From Saccharum officinarum (lineage: Eukaryota; Streptophyta; Magnoliopsida; Poales; Poaceae), in contig CM036209.1 of the NCBI GenBank assembly GCA_020631735.1, positions 6,857,451-6,921,450 of the forward strand: a DNA stretch of 64,000 bases, written 5' to 3'. The notes under the pieces are model-generated. The model saw only the letters and a list, made by a program, of their open reading frames with translations, was not told where the DNA came from and did not search any database. The position numbers were made by a program, and so were the translations under genes. This document shows positions 34,781-47,698 of the stretch, one piece after another (position 1 is the stretch's first letter; every line of letters starts with the position of its first letter).

Positions 34781-35357
34781 TAGGCAATAGACATTCCTTT
34801 TGGAAGTTTGAGGTGCCAGGATGGCTGGCCACGATGGCAAGGTATTTCGTCCATATTTGACGGCTCGCCGTGTACGAAGACACAGTTGCGATACGTATGG
34901 TGTAGCTCTGATGCTAGTAAGACTCACTCGCTAATGAGGAGTGTGGAAAATAATTAGAATGGCTTAAACCTTTAGACCATCGGCAATTATATTTATTATA
35001 TAGTCGGCATAATTGATACATATGTCCTAGGAGGACTTTTGATACATGACCGAGTAGGAATCTAAAGTCTATTATATTTATTTCTAATCGTAATAAGTAT
35101 ATATACTTCTAACATTCTATCTTAATAGCAGCGAGAGCAAAACAAAAGATTGTGTGACTAGATTTAAAGTCTTGTAGTACCGCCATATATTATTCTATAC
35201 CTCGCCATCATCAAATGCATGTTTGAAATATGGTCAGGCATCTAGAACCACGCCTCTCTCCATTGGGAACTTTCAAATAGATTCGGGCGGATTTCCCTTG
35301 AATGCTTGGTGATCGTTTCCTTCCTTGCACACACACACCCAGTTATTCAATCAGATG

Positions 35358-35919
35358 TTTTATTTATTTTCTGTGGCTTTTCTTTTTTCAGAGACCAGTT
35401 CAACTACACAATTAAACTGGACCAAATCAATATAACCATCCCGATAGCTACGATGTGGTGTGTATTATTAATTACTCATTTTCTAACTTATAGTGATTTT
35501 TTTTGCGAAGTGTGTAAACTAGAAGGATACCTCACGCGTTGCTACGTAACTTTCTTAGAAATAAAATCCTTACATGTATGATTTAACATACATGTTCTTA
35601 CATCAATTCTTATCAAAATTGGGCAAGGCAATGAAAAACTAACAGAATTAGATCGAATTATAAGATGATGGAACGACAGGACAAATACTAGTAATAAATA
35701 TATTATACCTTCTATATATTTTTTAATATATTGAAATTAGTAATTGTGCTTAGTGGTGATGATGTGGATAACTTGCATTAAAGGATTGATAGTGAGATGA
35801 CATAACTATTAGTGAGAGATGAAGTGGATAGTTAGTGTGAGATGATGTAGATGTCTTGCATGTGGAGATAGAACTTGTAGTGACGATTAGTTTATAAGAG
35901 ATATAACTATAGTGCATTC
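35358..35919. other. AT-rich intergenic DNA, unit 3
   Basis: Equivalent to 20344-20911. No gene or element end seen; a few small deletions relative to unit 2 (for example near 35790). Confidence 0.5.
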
Positions 35920-36118
35920 TTTTTTTGTTTTTTTTTTTTGCAAATCATAGTGCACACACTCGTACATATACATACACTTACCCTATAAAGACAAGAACAA
36001 TGCCACTAAATTCTAGAATAAATACATGAAAATGCGAGTACATGCGTCAAATCGAGGACTTGAGCCTTTTGATTGGTAGGTTCGACCATAAGGAACCTAA
36101 CCAACTAATAGTTCACAA
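35920..36118 (-). mobile_element. tRNA-derived SINE, unit 3 copy
   Basis: Same site as the unit 1 and 2 copies. The A-tail (T-run at 35920-35939) again varies in length. Confidence 0.6.
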
Positions 36119-36538
36119 ATTGTAATGCACTTTACTTTTGTTACAAGTAATTTTTTCTCATTTAGAGCAATTTTTTAAAAATACATTAATGACAAAATAA
36201 CATCAACAAGTCCAAATAAAATTCACTATTAAAATATACTTTATGAAGAATTTAATAAAATTAAATTGGTGTTTATAGATGTTAATGCACTTCTCCATAA
36301 ACTTATCTAAAGTTAGAAGAAATTTGACTTAGGATAAAGCTAAAAGAATTGTAATTTGAAAAATATGCGTTGTAAATGAGATATTTAAGTTAAGAAAGAG
36401 TTAAATAGGAATATATGTACATATTTTAATAAAATATGCAAATTTGGAATAAAAAATGCAAATTTTCTTGGTATACTTTAGAGTCCAAGTTTATATGGAT
36501 TTTTGAAGGAAAATGAAAGATGGTCATATATGTAATAA

Positions 36539-37703
36539 TCTAGTTTTCTTTGTGAGCGAATAGTTACTAATTTTTAATAATACCAAAATTTTATAAAAAA
36601 AATACAACATAATAAGCCATGGATTAATGGGTTTATTGTAGTGGAGAGAGATGGATGGGGATTGATTATTTGTATCAAACAGCCGTCAATATCATGAAAA
36701 TGGCGTTGAGTAGACTTGTGGAGGGCATACTTCACTGCAGGCGACGAAAGCTAGCTATATTGGTCATACATGTCAATGTCATGCCATATATAGAGAGGAA
36801 AAAGAAGTACGGTTAAGGTAAGTAGCCATGAAATTTTTAGAAGGTTTTTGCACCGTGGGAATGTGGAACGAGAAACAAGACCACGTTCTTCTATGTTTTC
36901 AGCTGTTAAAGGACTCAGCACAAGAATCTAGTTTTCTTTGTGAGCGAATAGTTACTAATTTTTAATAATACCAAAATTTTATAAAAAAATACAACATAAT
37001 AAGCCATGGATTAATGGGTTTATTGTAGTGGAGAGAGATGGATGGGGATTGATTATTTGTATCAAACAGCCGTCAATGTCATGAAAATGGCGTTGAGTAG
37101 ACTTGTGGAGGGCATACTTCGCTGCAGGCGACGAAAGCTAGCTAGCTTGGTCATACATGTCAATGTCATGCCATATATAGAGAGGAAAAAGAAGTACGGT
37201 TAAGGTAAGTAGCCATGAAATTTTTAGAAGGTTTTTGCACCGTGGGAATGTGGAACGAGAAACAAGACCACGTTCTTCTATGTTTTCAGCTGTTAAAGGA
37301 CTCAACACAAGAATCTAGTTTTCTTTGTGAGCGAATAGTTACTAATTTTTAATAATACCAAAATTTTATTAAAAAAATACAACATAATAAGCCATGGATT
37401 AATGGGTTTATTGTAGTGGAGAGAGATGGATGGGGATTGATTATTTGTATCAAACAGCCGTCAATGTCATGAAAATGGCGTTGAGTAGACTTGTGGAGGG
37501 CATACTTCGCTGCAGGCGACGAAAGCTAGCTAGCTTGGTCATACATGTCAATGTCATGCCATATATAGAGAGGAAAAAGAAGTACGGTTAAGGTAAGTAG
37601 CCATGAAATTTTTAGAAGGTTTTTGCACCGTGGGAATGTGGAACGAGAAACAAGACCACGTTCTTCTATGTTTTCAGCTGTTAAAGGACTCAGCACAAGA
37701 AAA
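36539..37703. repeat. ~387 bp tandem array, 3 copies (unit 3)
   Basis: Copies start at 36539, 36927 and 37314, so the period is 387-388 bp. The third copy differs slightly (CTCAACACAAG at its start, TTATTAAAAAAATAC inside). The extra copy fits unequal crossing-over. Confidence 0.88.
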
Positions 37704-37808
37704 ATTGAAGGACTGAAAACGGCGACTAGAGGGAGGTGAATGAGAGCCGTAAATTTTCTCTCGAAATATTTTCGCCCGCTGTTCCAAAACACTACCAAAC
37801 ACAAGTGA

Positions 37809-38531
37809 GTTCTCGAAACTTATGAGAGTCTAAAGGTAGACCATAAGAAGCTTCAAAAGTCTCACACTAAGTTTGAACAAGCTCATTCCTCTCTAGTTGA
37901 AAAATATGAAAACATGCCAACTAATATTGAGAAAGCTAAAACTTGCAACATAGGTATATCATGTGATATAATTGATGAATCCTTTTATAAGCCTATTGTT
38001 GTTGCTCCCACTAACCCTTCATGTAGCACATCTACATCATCCTCATCTAGTAGTGACGGTTTCACTTGTGACTCCACACTTATAGTTGAGAATGAAAATC
38101 TCAAGAAGGAGGTAAAAGAGCTCAATCACACCTTAGCCAAGACTTATGGTGGTGAGGATCGCTTGCTTATGTGCTTGGGTAGCCAAAGAGCTTCTCTCTA
38201 CAAAGAGGGATTGGGCTATAACCCCAAGAAAGGCAAGGCCACTTTTGCTCCTCATAAGACTCGCTTTGTGAAGAACAATGGTAGCTATTGCAAAAGTTAC
38301 AAGCAAGTTGGTCACATAGAGCAACATTGCATGAACAAGAAATCCAATGCTAATGTATCCTCAATTAAGTTTGATTCTTTCTATATGCTTACCAAGGGTA
38401 CAAATGGTGTTCATTCTAAGTTCATTGGTACACCATGGATGGGCTCAAAGAAGAAAGTCATTTGGGTACCAAAGAGCTTGGTCACTAATCTTGGAGGACC
38501 CAAACAAGTTTGGGTACCTAAAAAGAATTGA
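37809..38531 (+). pseudogene. gag: Copia gag remnant, unit 3 (frame intact)
   Basis: The Gag fragment is open from 37809 to the TGA at 38529-38531 with no frameshift, unlike unit 2. The knuckle is C-X2-Y-X4-H-X4-C. The 5' truncation point is the same as in units 1 and 2. Confidence 0.85.
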
Positions 38532-38544
38532 TCTTGTCTTGTAG

Positions 38545-41486
38545 GTCAATTACAAAGCCAGAGGAAGGCATTGGGTGCTTGATAGTGGGTACACTCAACA
38601 TATGACCGGGGATTCTTGTATGTTCAAATCAATTGATACAAGTCAAAATGGTGGTTTTGATGCTATCACATTTGGCAACAATAAGAAAGGCAAAGTCAAG
38701 GGGCTTGGTAAAATTGCTATCTCAAATGACATGAGCATATCTAATGTGTTGCTAGTTGAGAGCTTGGATTTCAATTTTTGTCGGTGGCACAACTTTGTGA
38801 TCTTGGCTTTAAGTGCATATTTGGTAGTGATGATGTTGAAATCATAAGTGTTCATGGATCAAATTTGATATTCAAAGGATTTAGACATGGTAGTTTATAC
38901 TTGGTTGACTTCAATGATAGTGAGACACAATTGATATCATGCTTACTTAATAAATCTAGTATGGGTTGGTTGTGGCATAGAAGGCTTGGTCATGTTGGAA
39001 TAAAACAATTGAACAAACTTTTGAGGCATGACTTAGTTAGAGGCTTGAAGGATGTCACCTTTGAGAAGGATAAACCTTGTAGTGCTTGTCAAGCCGGCAA
39101 ACAAGTTGGAAATGCACATCCTAGCAAGAGTGAAATGAGCACATCAAAGGCATTTGAATTATTGCACATGGACTTGTTTGGGCCAACAACATATACTAGC
39201 ATTGGCGGCAATAAGTATGGTTTTGTGATTGTTGATGACTACACTAGATACAGTTGGGTGTTCTTTCTTTATGATAAGAATGATGTTTATGATCTATTCA
39301 AATCTTTTGTCAAAAGGGTGCAAAATGAGTTTGAAACTACCATCAAGAAGATTAGAAGTGATAATGGTAGTGAGTTCAAGAACACAAGAATTGAAGATTT
39401 GTGTGATGATCTTGGTATTGGACATCAATTCTCACCAATATACACTCCTCAATCCAATGGTGTAGTTGAAAGGAAAAATAGAATCTTGATTGATATGGCT
39501 AGATCAATGCTAAGTGAATACAATGTTAGTCATTCATTTTGGAGTGAAGCTATCAACACGGCATGCTATTGTAGCAACTGTCTCTATTGCCATGGAAAGC
39601 TTGGGAAGACACCATATGAGCTATTGAACGGAAGAAAGCCCAACATTGCATACTTTAGAGTGTTTGGTTACAAATGCTATATTCTCAAGAAAGGCACTAG
39701 ATTGAGCAAGTTTGAAAAGAAATGTGATGAAGGGTTCTTACTTGGTTATTCTATCACAAGCAAGGCATATAGAGTTTGGAATCTCACAAATGGCACCTTG
39801 GAAGAAGTTCATGATGTTGAGTTTGATGAAACCCAAGGATCTTAAAATTAAGATCAAAACCTTGATGATGTAAGAGGAGATCATTTGTCAAATGCAATGA
39901 AAAACATAGACATTGGTGATATAAGGCCGATGCAAGTTGATGATAATAGTGACATACATATGATTAATCAAAGTGTGCAAATTGATACAGATCAAGCAAG
40001 CTCTACTGGTTCTCACGATGAAGTGCAAGATCAAGGTCAAGCTAGTGGAAGTAACCAACTCACAATACTCCAACCTACTAGCATTACAAGAGATCATCCA
40101 TTGGACCTAATCATTGGTGGAATTCAAAGTGGTGTTCAAACTAGATCAAGATTAGCATCTTTTTGTGAGCACTACTCATTTGTGTCACTTGAAGAACCTA
40201 AGAAAATAGAAGATGCATTGAAAGATTCTGATTGGGTAAATGACATGCATGAAGAGCTAAACAACTTCACTAGAAATCAAGTTTGTAAACTTGTTGAAAG
40301 GCCGAAGAACTACAATATGATTGGTACTAAGTGGGTCTTTAGAAACAAGCAAGATCAAGATGGCATGGTTGTGAGGAACAAAGCAAGATTAGTAGCGCAA
40401 GGATACACTCAAGTTGAGGGTCTTGACTTTGGAGAAACATATGCACCGGTTGCAAGATTAGAGCCAATTAGAATCTTATTAGCATATGCTTGTGCACACA
40501 ACATCAAGCTCTATCAAATGGATGTCAAGAGTGCATTTCTCAATGGCTACATCAATGAAGAAGTTCATGTTGAGTAACCTCCCAGTTTTGAAGATGACAA
40601 GAAGCCTAACCATGTTTACAAGCTCAAGAAGGCATTGTATGGTTTGAAGCAAGCACCTAGAGCATGGTATGAGAGGTTGAGGGACTTTCTCCTCTCTAAA
40701 GGATTCAAGATGGGAAAGGTTGACACCACTCTCTTCACCAAGAAGATAGGCATTGACTTGTTTGTATTGCAAATCTATCTGGATGATATTATTTTTGGAT
40801 CAACAAATCAAGACTTTTGTGAAGAGTTTGGGAAAATGATGGCAAATGAGTTTGAGATGTCTATAATTGGAGAGCTTAGTTACTTTCTTAGACTTCAAAT
40901 CAAGCAAATAAAGAATGACACTTTTATAAGTCAAGGAAAATATATCAAGGACATGATCAAGAAGTTTAGACTGCAAGATGCTAAGCCAATGAGTACACTA
41001 ACGGGCACAAATGATCAATTGGGTGTTGATGCTAGTGGCAACATGGTAGATCAAAAGCAATACCGGTCTATGATTGGAAGTTTGCTCTATGTCACTGCTT
41101 CTAGGCCGGATGTGATGTTTAGTGTGTACAAGTGTGCAAGATATCAAGCTTCTCTTAGAGAAAGTCATTTGAAAGCAACCAAGAGAATATTGAGATATCT
41201 TAAGGGCACTCATGATGTTGGATTATGGTTTTTAAAGGGGTCTAATTTTGAGTTGATTAGATATTCGAATTCCGACTATGGTGGTTGCAAGATTGATAGA
41301 ATGAGCACAAATGGAACTTGTCAATTGCTTGGAAGGTCTCTTGTTTCATGGTCATCAAAGAAATAAAATAGTGTTGTACTATCTACCGCCGAGGCCGAAT
41401 ACATTAGTGCCGGTAGTTGTTGTGCACAATTGCTTTAGATGAAAGTAACCTTGAATGACTTTGGAATCAAATTCAAGAATGTGCCA
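38545..41486 (+). pseudogene. pol: Copia pol, unit 3, cut by gap
   Basis: Protease (DSGYTQHMTGD), integrase and RT are recognisable. Lesions: a base deleted near 38776 (TTCAATTTTTGTCGG) breaks protease from integrase, a shared TAA at 39842-39844, a CAA-to-TAA at 40575-40577 in RT before the PPGFED region, and the shared TAA after WSSKK (41364-41366). RT has the YLDD-type site as in unit 2. The sequence stops at 41486 inside RNase H. Confidence 0.88.
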
Positions 41487-41586
41487 NNNNNNNNNNNNNN
41501 NNNNNNNNNNNNNNNNNNNNNNNNNNNNNNNNNNNNNNNNNNNNNNNNNNNNNNNNNNNNNNNNNNNNNNNNNNNNNNNNNNNNNN
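41487..41586. other. Assembly gap, exactly 100 N
   Basis: Exactly 100 N is a conventional placeholder for a gap of unknown length. The left side ends in copia RNase H on the plus strand and the right side begins in integrase on the minus strand. The orientation change therefore falls on the gap. Confidence 0.95.
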
Positions 41587-42500
41587 GAGTGTATGTTGGT
41601 GAGAATTGATGTCCAATACCAAGATCATCACATAAATCTTCAATTCTTGTGTTCTTGAACTCACTACCATTATCACTTCTAATCTTCTTGATGGTAGTTT
41701 CAAACTCATTTGCACCCTTTTGACAAAAGATTTGAATAGATCATAAACATCATTCTTATCATAAAGAAAGAACACCCAACTGTATCTAGTGTAGTCATCA
41801 ATAATCACAAAAACCATACTTATTGCCGCCAATGCTAGTATATGTTGTTGGCCCAAACAAGTCCATGTGCAATAATTCAAATCCTTTGATGTGCTCATTT
41901 CACTCTTGCTAGGATGTGCATTTCCAACTTGTTTGCCGGCTTGACAAGCACTACAAGGTTTATCCTTCTCAAAGGTGACATCCTTCAAGCCTCTAACTAA
42001 GTCTTGCCTCAAAAGTTTGTTCAATTGTTTTATTCCAACATGACCAAGCCTTCTATGCCACAACCAACCCATACTAGATTTATTAAGTAAGCATGATGAT
42101 CAATTGTGTCTCACTATCATTGAAGTCAACCAAGTATAAACTACCATGTCTAAATCCTTTGAATATCAAATTTGATCCATGAACACTTATGATTTCAACA
42201 TCATCACTACCAAATATGCACTTAAAGCCAAGATCACAAAGTTGTGCCACCGATAAAAGATTGAAATCCAAGCTCTCAACTAGCAACACATTAGATATGC
42301 TCATGTCATTTGAGATAGCAATTTTACCAAGCCCATTGACTTTGCCTTTCTTATTGTTGCCAAATGTGATAGCATCAAAACCACCATTTTGACTTGTATC
42401 AATTGATTTGAACATACAAGAATCCCCGGTCATATGTTGAGTGTACCCACTATCAAGCACCCAATGCCTTCCTCTGGCTTTGTAATTGTCCTACAAGACA
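41587..42500 (-). pseudogene. pol: Copia protease-integrase fragment, unit 2'
   Basis: On the minus strand it has protease (DSGYTQHMTGD near 42445) and the integrase first part (WLWHRRLGHVGIK, CSAC). Several small indels in short runs break the frame: near 41717, 41812, 41884 and 42096. The cluster next to the contig end may be real decay or uncorrected read error. Confidence 0.85.
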
Positions 42501-42503
42501 AGA

Positions 42504-43226
42504 TCAATTCTTTTTAGGTACCCAAACTTGTTTGGGTCCTCCAAGATTAGTGACCAAGCTCTTTGGTACCCAAATGACTTTCTTCTTTGAGCCCATCCAT
42601 GGTGTACCAATGAACTTAGAATGAACACCATTTGTACCCTTGGTAAGCATATAGAAAGAATCAAACTTAATTGAGGATACATTAGCATTGGATTTCTTGT
42701 TCATGCAATGTTGCTCTATGTGACCAACTTGCTTGTAACTTTTGCAATAGCTACCATTGTTCTTCACAAAGCGAGTCTTATGAGGAGCAAAAGTGGCCTT
42801 GCCTTTCTTGGGGTTATAGCCCAATCCTTCTTTGTAGAGAGAAGCTCTTTGGCTACCCAAGCACATAAGCAAGCGATCCTCACCACCATAAGTCTTGGCT
42901 AAGGTGTGATAGAGCTCTTTTACCTCCTTCTTGAGATTTTCATTCTCAACTATAAGTGTGGAGTCACAAGTGAAACCGTCACTACTAGATGAGGATGATG
43001 TAGATGTGCTACATGAAGGGTTAGTGGGAGCAACAACAATAGGCTTATAAAAGGATTCATCAATTATATCACATGATATACCTATGTTGCAAGTTTTAGC
43101 TTTCTCAATATTAGTTGGCATGTTTTCATATTTTTCAACTAGAGAGGAATGAGCTTGTTTAAACTTAGTGTGAGACTTTTGAAGCTTCTTATGGTCTACC
43201 TTTAGACTCTCATAAGTTTCGAGAAC
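42504..43226 (-). pseudogene. gag: Copia gag remnant, unit 2' (frame intact)
   Basis: Minus-strand Gag fragment, same 5' truncation and same Tyr in the zinc knuckle. It is open throughout, with one His-to-Tyr-type difference (KELYHTLAK against KELNHTLAK in the other units being Asn-to-Tyr). Confidence 0.85.
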
Positions 43227-43332
43227 TCACTTGTGTTTGGTAGTGTTTTGAAACAGCGGGCGAAAATATTTCGAGAGAAAATTTACGGCTCTCACTCACC
43301 TCCCTCTAGTCGCCGTTTTCAGTCCTTCAATT

Positions 43333-44106
43333 TTTCTTGTGCTGAGTCCTTTAACAGCTGAAAACATAGAAGAACGTGGTCTTGTTTCTCGTTCCACATT
43401 CCCACGGTGCAAAAACCTTCTAAAAATTTCATGGCGACTTACCTTAACCGTACTTCTTTTTCCTCTCTATATATGGCATGACATTGACATGTATGACCAA
43501 GCTAGCTAGCTTTCGTCGCCTGCAGCGAAGTATGCCCTCCACAAGTCTACTCAACGCCATTTTCATGACATTGACGGCTGTTTGATACAAATAATCAATC
43601 CCCATCCATCTCTCTCCACTACAATAAACCCATTAATCCATGGCTTATTATGTTGTATTTTTTATAAAATTTGGTATTATTAAAAATTAGTAACTATTCG
43701 CTCACAAAGAAAACTAGATTCTTGTGCTGAGTCCTTTAACAGCTGAAAACATAGAAGAACGTGGTCTTGCTTCTCGTTCCACATTCCCACGGTGCAAAAA
43801 CCTTCTAAAAATTTCATGGCTACTTACCTTAACCGTACTTCTTTTTCCTCTCTATATATGGCATGACATTGACATGTATGACCAATATAGCTAGCTTTCG
43901 TCGCCTGCAGTGAAGTATGCCCTCCACAAGTCTACTCAACGCCATTTTCATGATATTGACGGCTGTTTGATACAAATAATCAATCCCCATCCATCTCTCT
44001 CCACTACAATAAACCCATTAATCCATGGCTTATTATGCTGTATTTTTTTTATAAAATTTTGGTATTATTAAAAATTAGTAACTATTCGCTCACAAAGAAA
44101 ACTAGA
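43333..44106. repeat. ~387 bp tandem array, 2 copies (unit 2', inverted)
   Basis: Copies lie at 43333-43718 and 43719-44106, read on the minus strand. Two copies, as in units 1 and 2. Confidence 0.85.
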
Positions 44107-44520
44107 TTATTACATATATGACCATCTTTCATTTTCCTTCAAAAATCCATATAAACTTGGACTCTAAAATATACCAAGAAAATTTGCATTTTTTATTCCA
44201 AATTTGCATATTTTATTAAAATACGTACATATATTCCTATTTCACTCTTTCTTAACTTAAATATCTCATTTACAACGCATATTTTTCAAATTACAATTCT
44301 TTTAGCTTTATCCTAAGTCAAATTTCTTCTAACTTTAGATAAGTTTATGGAGAAGTGCATTAACATCTATAAACACCAATTTAATTTTATTAAATTCTTC
44401 ATAAAGTATATTTTAATAGTGAATTTTATTTGGACTTGTTGATGTTATTTTGTCATTAATGTATTTTTAAAAAATTGCTCTAAATGAGAAAAAATTACTT
44501 TTAACAAAAGTAAAGTGCAT

Positions 44521-44724
44521 TACAATTTGTGAACTATTAGTTGGTTAGGTTCCTTATGGTCGAACCTACCAATCAAAAGGCTCAAGTCCTCGATTTGACG
44601 CATGTACTCGCATTTTCATGTATTTATTCTAGAATTTAGTGGCATTGTTCTTGTATTTATAGGGTAAGTGTATGTATATGTTCGAGTGTGTGCACTATGA
44701 TTTGCAAAAAAAAAAACAAAAAAA
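44521..44724 (+). mobile_element. tRNA-derived SINE, unit 2' copy
   Basis: Here the element is on the plus strand and easy to read: TTAGTTGGTTAGG (box-A-like), GGTCGAACC (box-B-like), CTCAAGTCCTCGATTTGACG, a GTGTGTGCAC tail and an interrupted A-run at 44706-44724. Confidence 0.6.
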
Positions 44725-45290
44725 TAATGCACTATAGTTATATCTCTTATAAACTAATCGTCACTACAAGTTCTATCTCCACATGCAAGACATCTACATC
44801 ATCTCACACTAACTATCCACTTCATCTCTCACTAATAGTTATGTCATCTCACTAACTTTCAATCCTTTAATGCAAGTTATCCACATCATCACCACTAAGC
44901 ACAATTACTAATTTCAATATATTAAAAAACATATAGAAGGTATAATATATTTATTACTAGTATTTGTCCTGTCGTTCCATCATCTTATAATTCGATCTAA
45001 TTCTGTTAGTTTTTTCATTGCCTTGCCCAATTTTGATAAGAATTGATGTAAGAACATGTATGTTAAATCATACATGTAAGGATTTTATTTCTAAGAAAGT
45101 TACGTAGCAACGCGTGAGGTATCCTTCTAGTTTACACACTTCGCAAAAAAAAAATCACTATAAGTTAGAAATGAGTAATTAATAATACACACCACATCGT
45201 AGCTATCGGGATGGTTATATTGATTTGGTCCAGTTTAATTGTGTAGTTGAACTAGTCTCTGAAAAAAGAAAAGCCACAGAAAATAAATAA
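44725..45290. other. AT-rich intergenic DNA, unit 2'
   Basis: Reverse complement of the 20344-20911 type of sequence. No gene. Confidence 0.5.
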
Positions 45291-45869
45291 AACATCTGAT
45301 TGAATAACTGGGTGTGTGTGTGCAAGGAAGGAAACGATCACCAAGCCTTCAAGGGAAATCCGCCCGAATCTATTTGAAAGTTCCCAATGGAGAGAGGCGT
45401 GGTTCTAGATGCCTGACCATATTTCAAACATGCATTTGATGATGGCGAGGTATAGAATAATATATGGCGGTACTACAAGACTTTAAATCTAGTCACACAA
45501 TCTTTTGTTTTGCTCTCGCTGCTATTAAGATAGAATGTTAGAAGTATATATACTTATTACGATTAGAAATAAATATAATAGACTTTAGATTCCTACTCGG
45601 TCATGTATCAAAAGTCCTCCTAGGACATATGTATCAATTATGCCGACTATATAATAAATATAATTGCCGATGGTCTAAAGGTTTAAGCCATTCTAATTAT
45701 TTTCCACACTCCTCATTAGCGAGTGAGTCTTACTAGCATCAGAGCTACACCATACGTATCGCAACTGTGTCTTCGTACACGGCGAGCAGTCAAATATGGA
45801 CGAAATACCTTGCCATCGTGGCCAGCCATCCTGGCACCTCAAACTTCCAAAAGGAATGTCTATTGCCTA

Positions 45870-46047
45870 CTCCCTTCGTCTCATAAAAAGAGTCACTATG
45901 GGATTTGTGCTGATCAAACTTTCTTAAGTGACTCCATTTGAGTGATATCTCTAGTTTAAAATATTTGACTTCTCGAAAAGTGAGAATGGACCTAACTGCC
46001 ATCCATCAGATCCTGTTTACAACACATTACAGAGATGACGAAGGGAG
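45870..46047. mobile_element. Stowaway-like MITE, unit 1'
   Basis: CTCCCTTCGTC and GACGAAGGGAG inverted ends, same position in the unit as 19590-19766. Confidence 0.55.
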
Positions 46048-47698
46048 CAATGAGGTAAAATAAATGAGTGCATTCTGGTTCCAATATTTCCATCTCGTAG
46101 GATCTATGAAATCGGCATCATTCTCCATTCTGCAGCTATCTTTTCAAGAATGGACACAGCGGATGAGGGATATGTTGGATGCAAGGAAACGTGGTGACTC
46201 TGCCTTCCAAGACAGATTTTAGGGCAGCAATCGATTTTAGGGCAGCAATCGATTTTTACAGTCTGTGTTTCTTGTTCATGAAAAGCCCTTAATAGGCCCC
46301 AGATATATCACTCAAATGTAGCTGTAGAGACCAGGATAGTTTTTGTTTATTCCATCTGTCTAAAACAAAAGGAACACTCCAATGTAGCTGATTCTTCTTT
46401 CCCTGTGTTTGTTTCACAGTTTGTCGATGTGGATGTGTGACCAACCTGATGCTGCCCTGATTGGCTGACAACATTGTACATACAGGCAGTTGCACTATCG
46501 TGGTGAACGAGGCATCACAACTAGAAGAGAGGAGGCATAACAGCACAAAAGTTCCTTGAATGACATCGTCTACTCATAGAAGGGGCGGATCCAATACACA
46601 AGGAGCAGGGGCACGTGCCCCCCCCCCTCAAATTCGGGATTTCCAAAGAAAATATACCTTAATAGAGGTCCATCAGTGATAGGCCGCCACTCAAAATTCA
46701 TGCTAGTTCACCCCTGCTTCCTACCATCTAAAAAACGCTTAGTATATTGCATGGTTTAGAATTAGAAGTTAGGAAAAGTGAAACCTACAAAGATGCTCTT
46801 TGCTCTCTGGACTCTGCCCGTGATGAAAATCTATTTGGTTTGGCACTTCTGTGATAGGTTCTTCATTTTTTGGGCCCATGTATATAACATCTGTTGCATG
46901 GAAGTTCAAAAGTTAATATAGGCTGCTGGTTCTTCGGGAGGGCCCTATCGCCGAAGCTAATCATTAAACATGTCTTAGCTTGTGAAAAACTATTTCTCTG
47001 GGCATTAATTCCATTAATATAGATTGTTAGTAATAGTAACTCGAGCTGTCTATGCATTACTGGTGTCTACATGTGCTCTCTTTGAGGAACAATGCTACTG
47101 TGCTGATGCTGGTACGCATACAGATAGATTTCAGATATACTCCGAGAGTTCCTATTAAAGCCTTCCAATCTAGGATTTTTAGCAAAAATAGAAAAATTCA
47201 TCTCCAATAGTTCCCGATCCCACCTTCCAATTTTTCCGCGTTTGGAAAAATAGAGGTAGCACGGATATACTCGCGTGTGTGAGACGTGCGTATCCATAGG
47301 CCAATCTAAAGGTGAAAGAGCATGTGAAAGAATAAAGAGTGGGAAAGGATTGCTGATGCAAATGTACCAGAGAGAAATGATATATAAAAATACTTAGAAT
47401 AATTTAGAAATAGTATAGGAATCCTGATGTAAAATTGTCTTCTACGTTTTAGAAGTGAATATATTATTGAAAATTGTTGGAGATGGTCTTATTTATTGCT
47501 CTCAACAATTTTTAGCGAGTCGCAAACTCTATGGTTTTGAAAAAAAAATATTGGGAACGCTTGGAGATGCTCTTAGTTGAATATCGATTTTTTGTGGGAT
47601 ACGAATACGTCATCGAATAGAATATGGATTCGAATATGAATAAAAAAACTGTTGAGATAGATATGCATTTTTAAAAATTCCTGCTGCCTCTCCACTCT
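46048..47698. other. AT-rich intergenic DNA with MITE remnants, unit 1'
   Basis: Reverse complement of 17940-19589. The AGGGGCGGATCC end is visible near 46580 and the TTGGAGATGCTCT end near 47563. No coding region. Confidence 0.4.

Larger units (their letters stand above)
19833..34846 (+). repeat. Tandem unit 2 (complete, 15,014 bp)
   Basis: It runs from the TCGTCCATAT-type start at 19833 to the same point at 34847. It lacks the three large insertions or replacements of unit 1 and has its own hAT insert. It shares with unit 3 a CAA-to-TAA stop at the end of the integrase region (24984-24986, 39842-39844) and DSGYT in protease, so units 2 and 3 are closest relatives. Confidence 0.9.
34847..41486 (+). 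repeat. Tandem unit 3 (truncated by assembly gap)
   Basis: It starts at the TCGTCCATAT-type point and stays collinear with unit 2 until the N-run inside RNase H. It has no hAT insert and an extra copy of the 387 bp array. Confidence 0.9.
41587..45803 (-). repeat. Inverted partial unit 2'
   Basis: Reverse complement of the first part of a unit, from the copia integrase back to the TCGTCCATAT-type start at 45803. It has the unit 2/3 form at the GC-block site (around 45000-45290) and two array copies without the hAT insert. Confidence 0.88.

Noticed and set aside
41455..42072. Frames running across the N-run
   Set aside because: They include undetermined bases and join opposite-strand copia fragments; not real.
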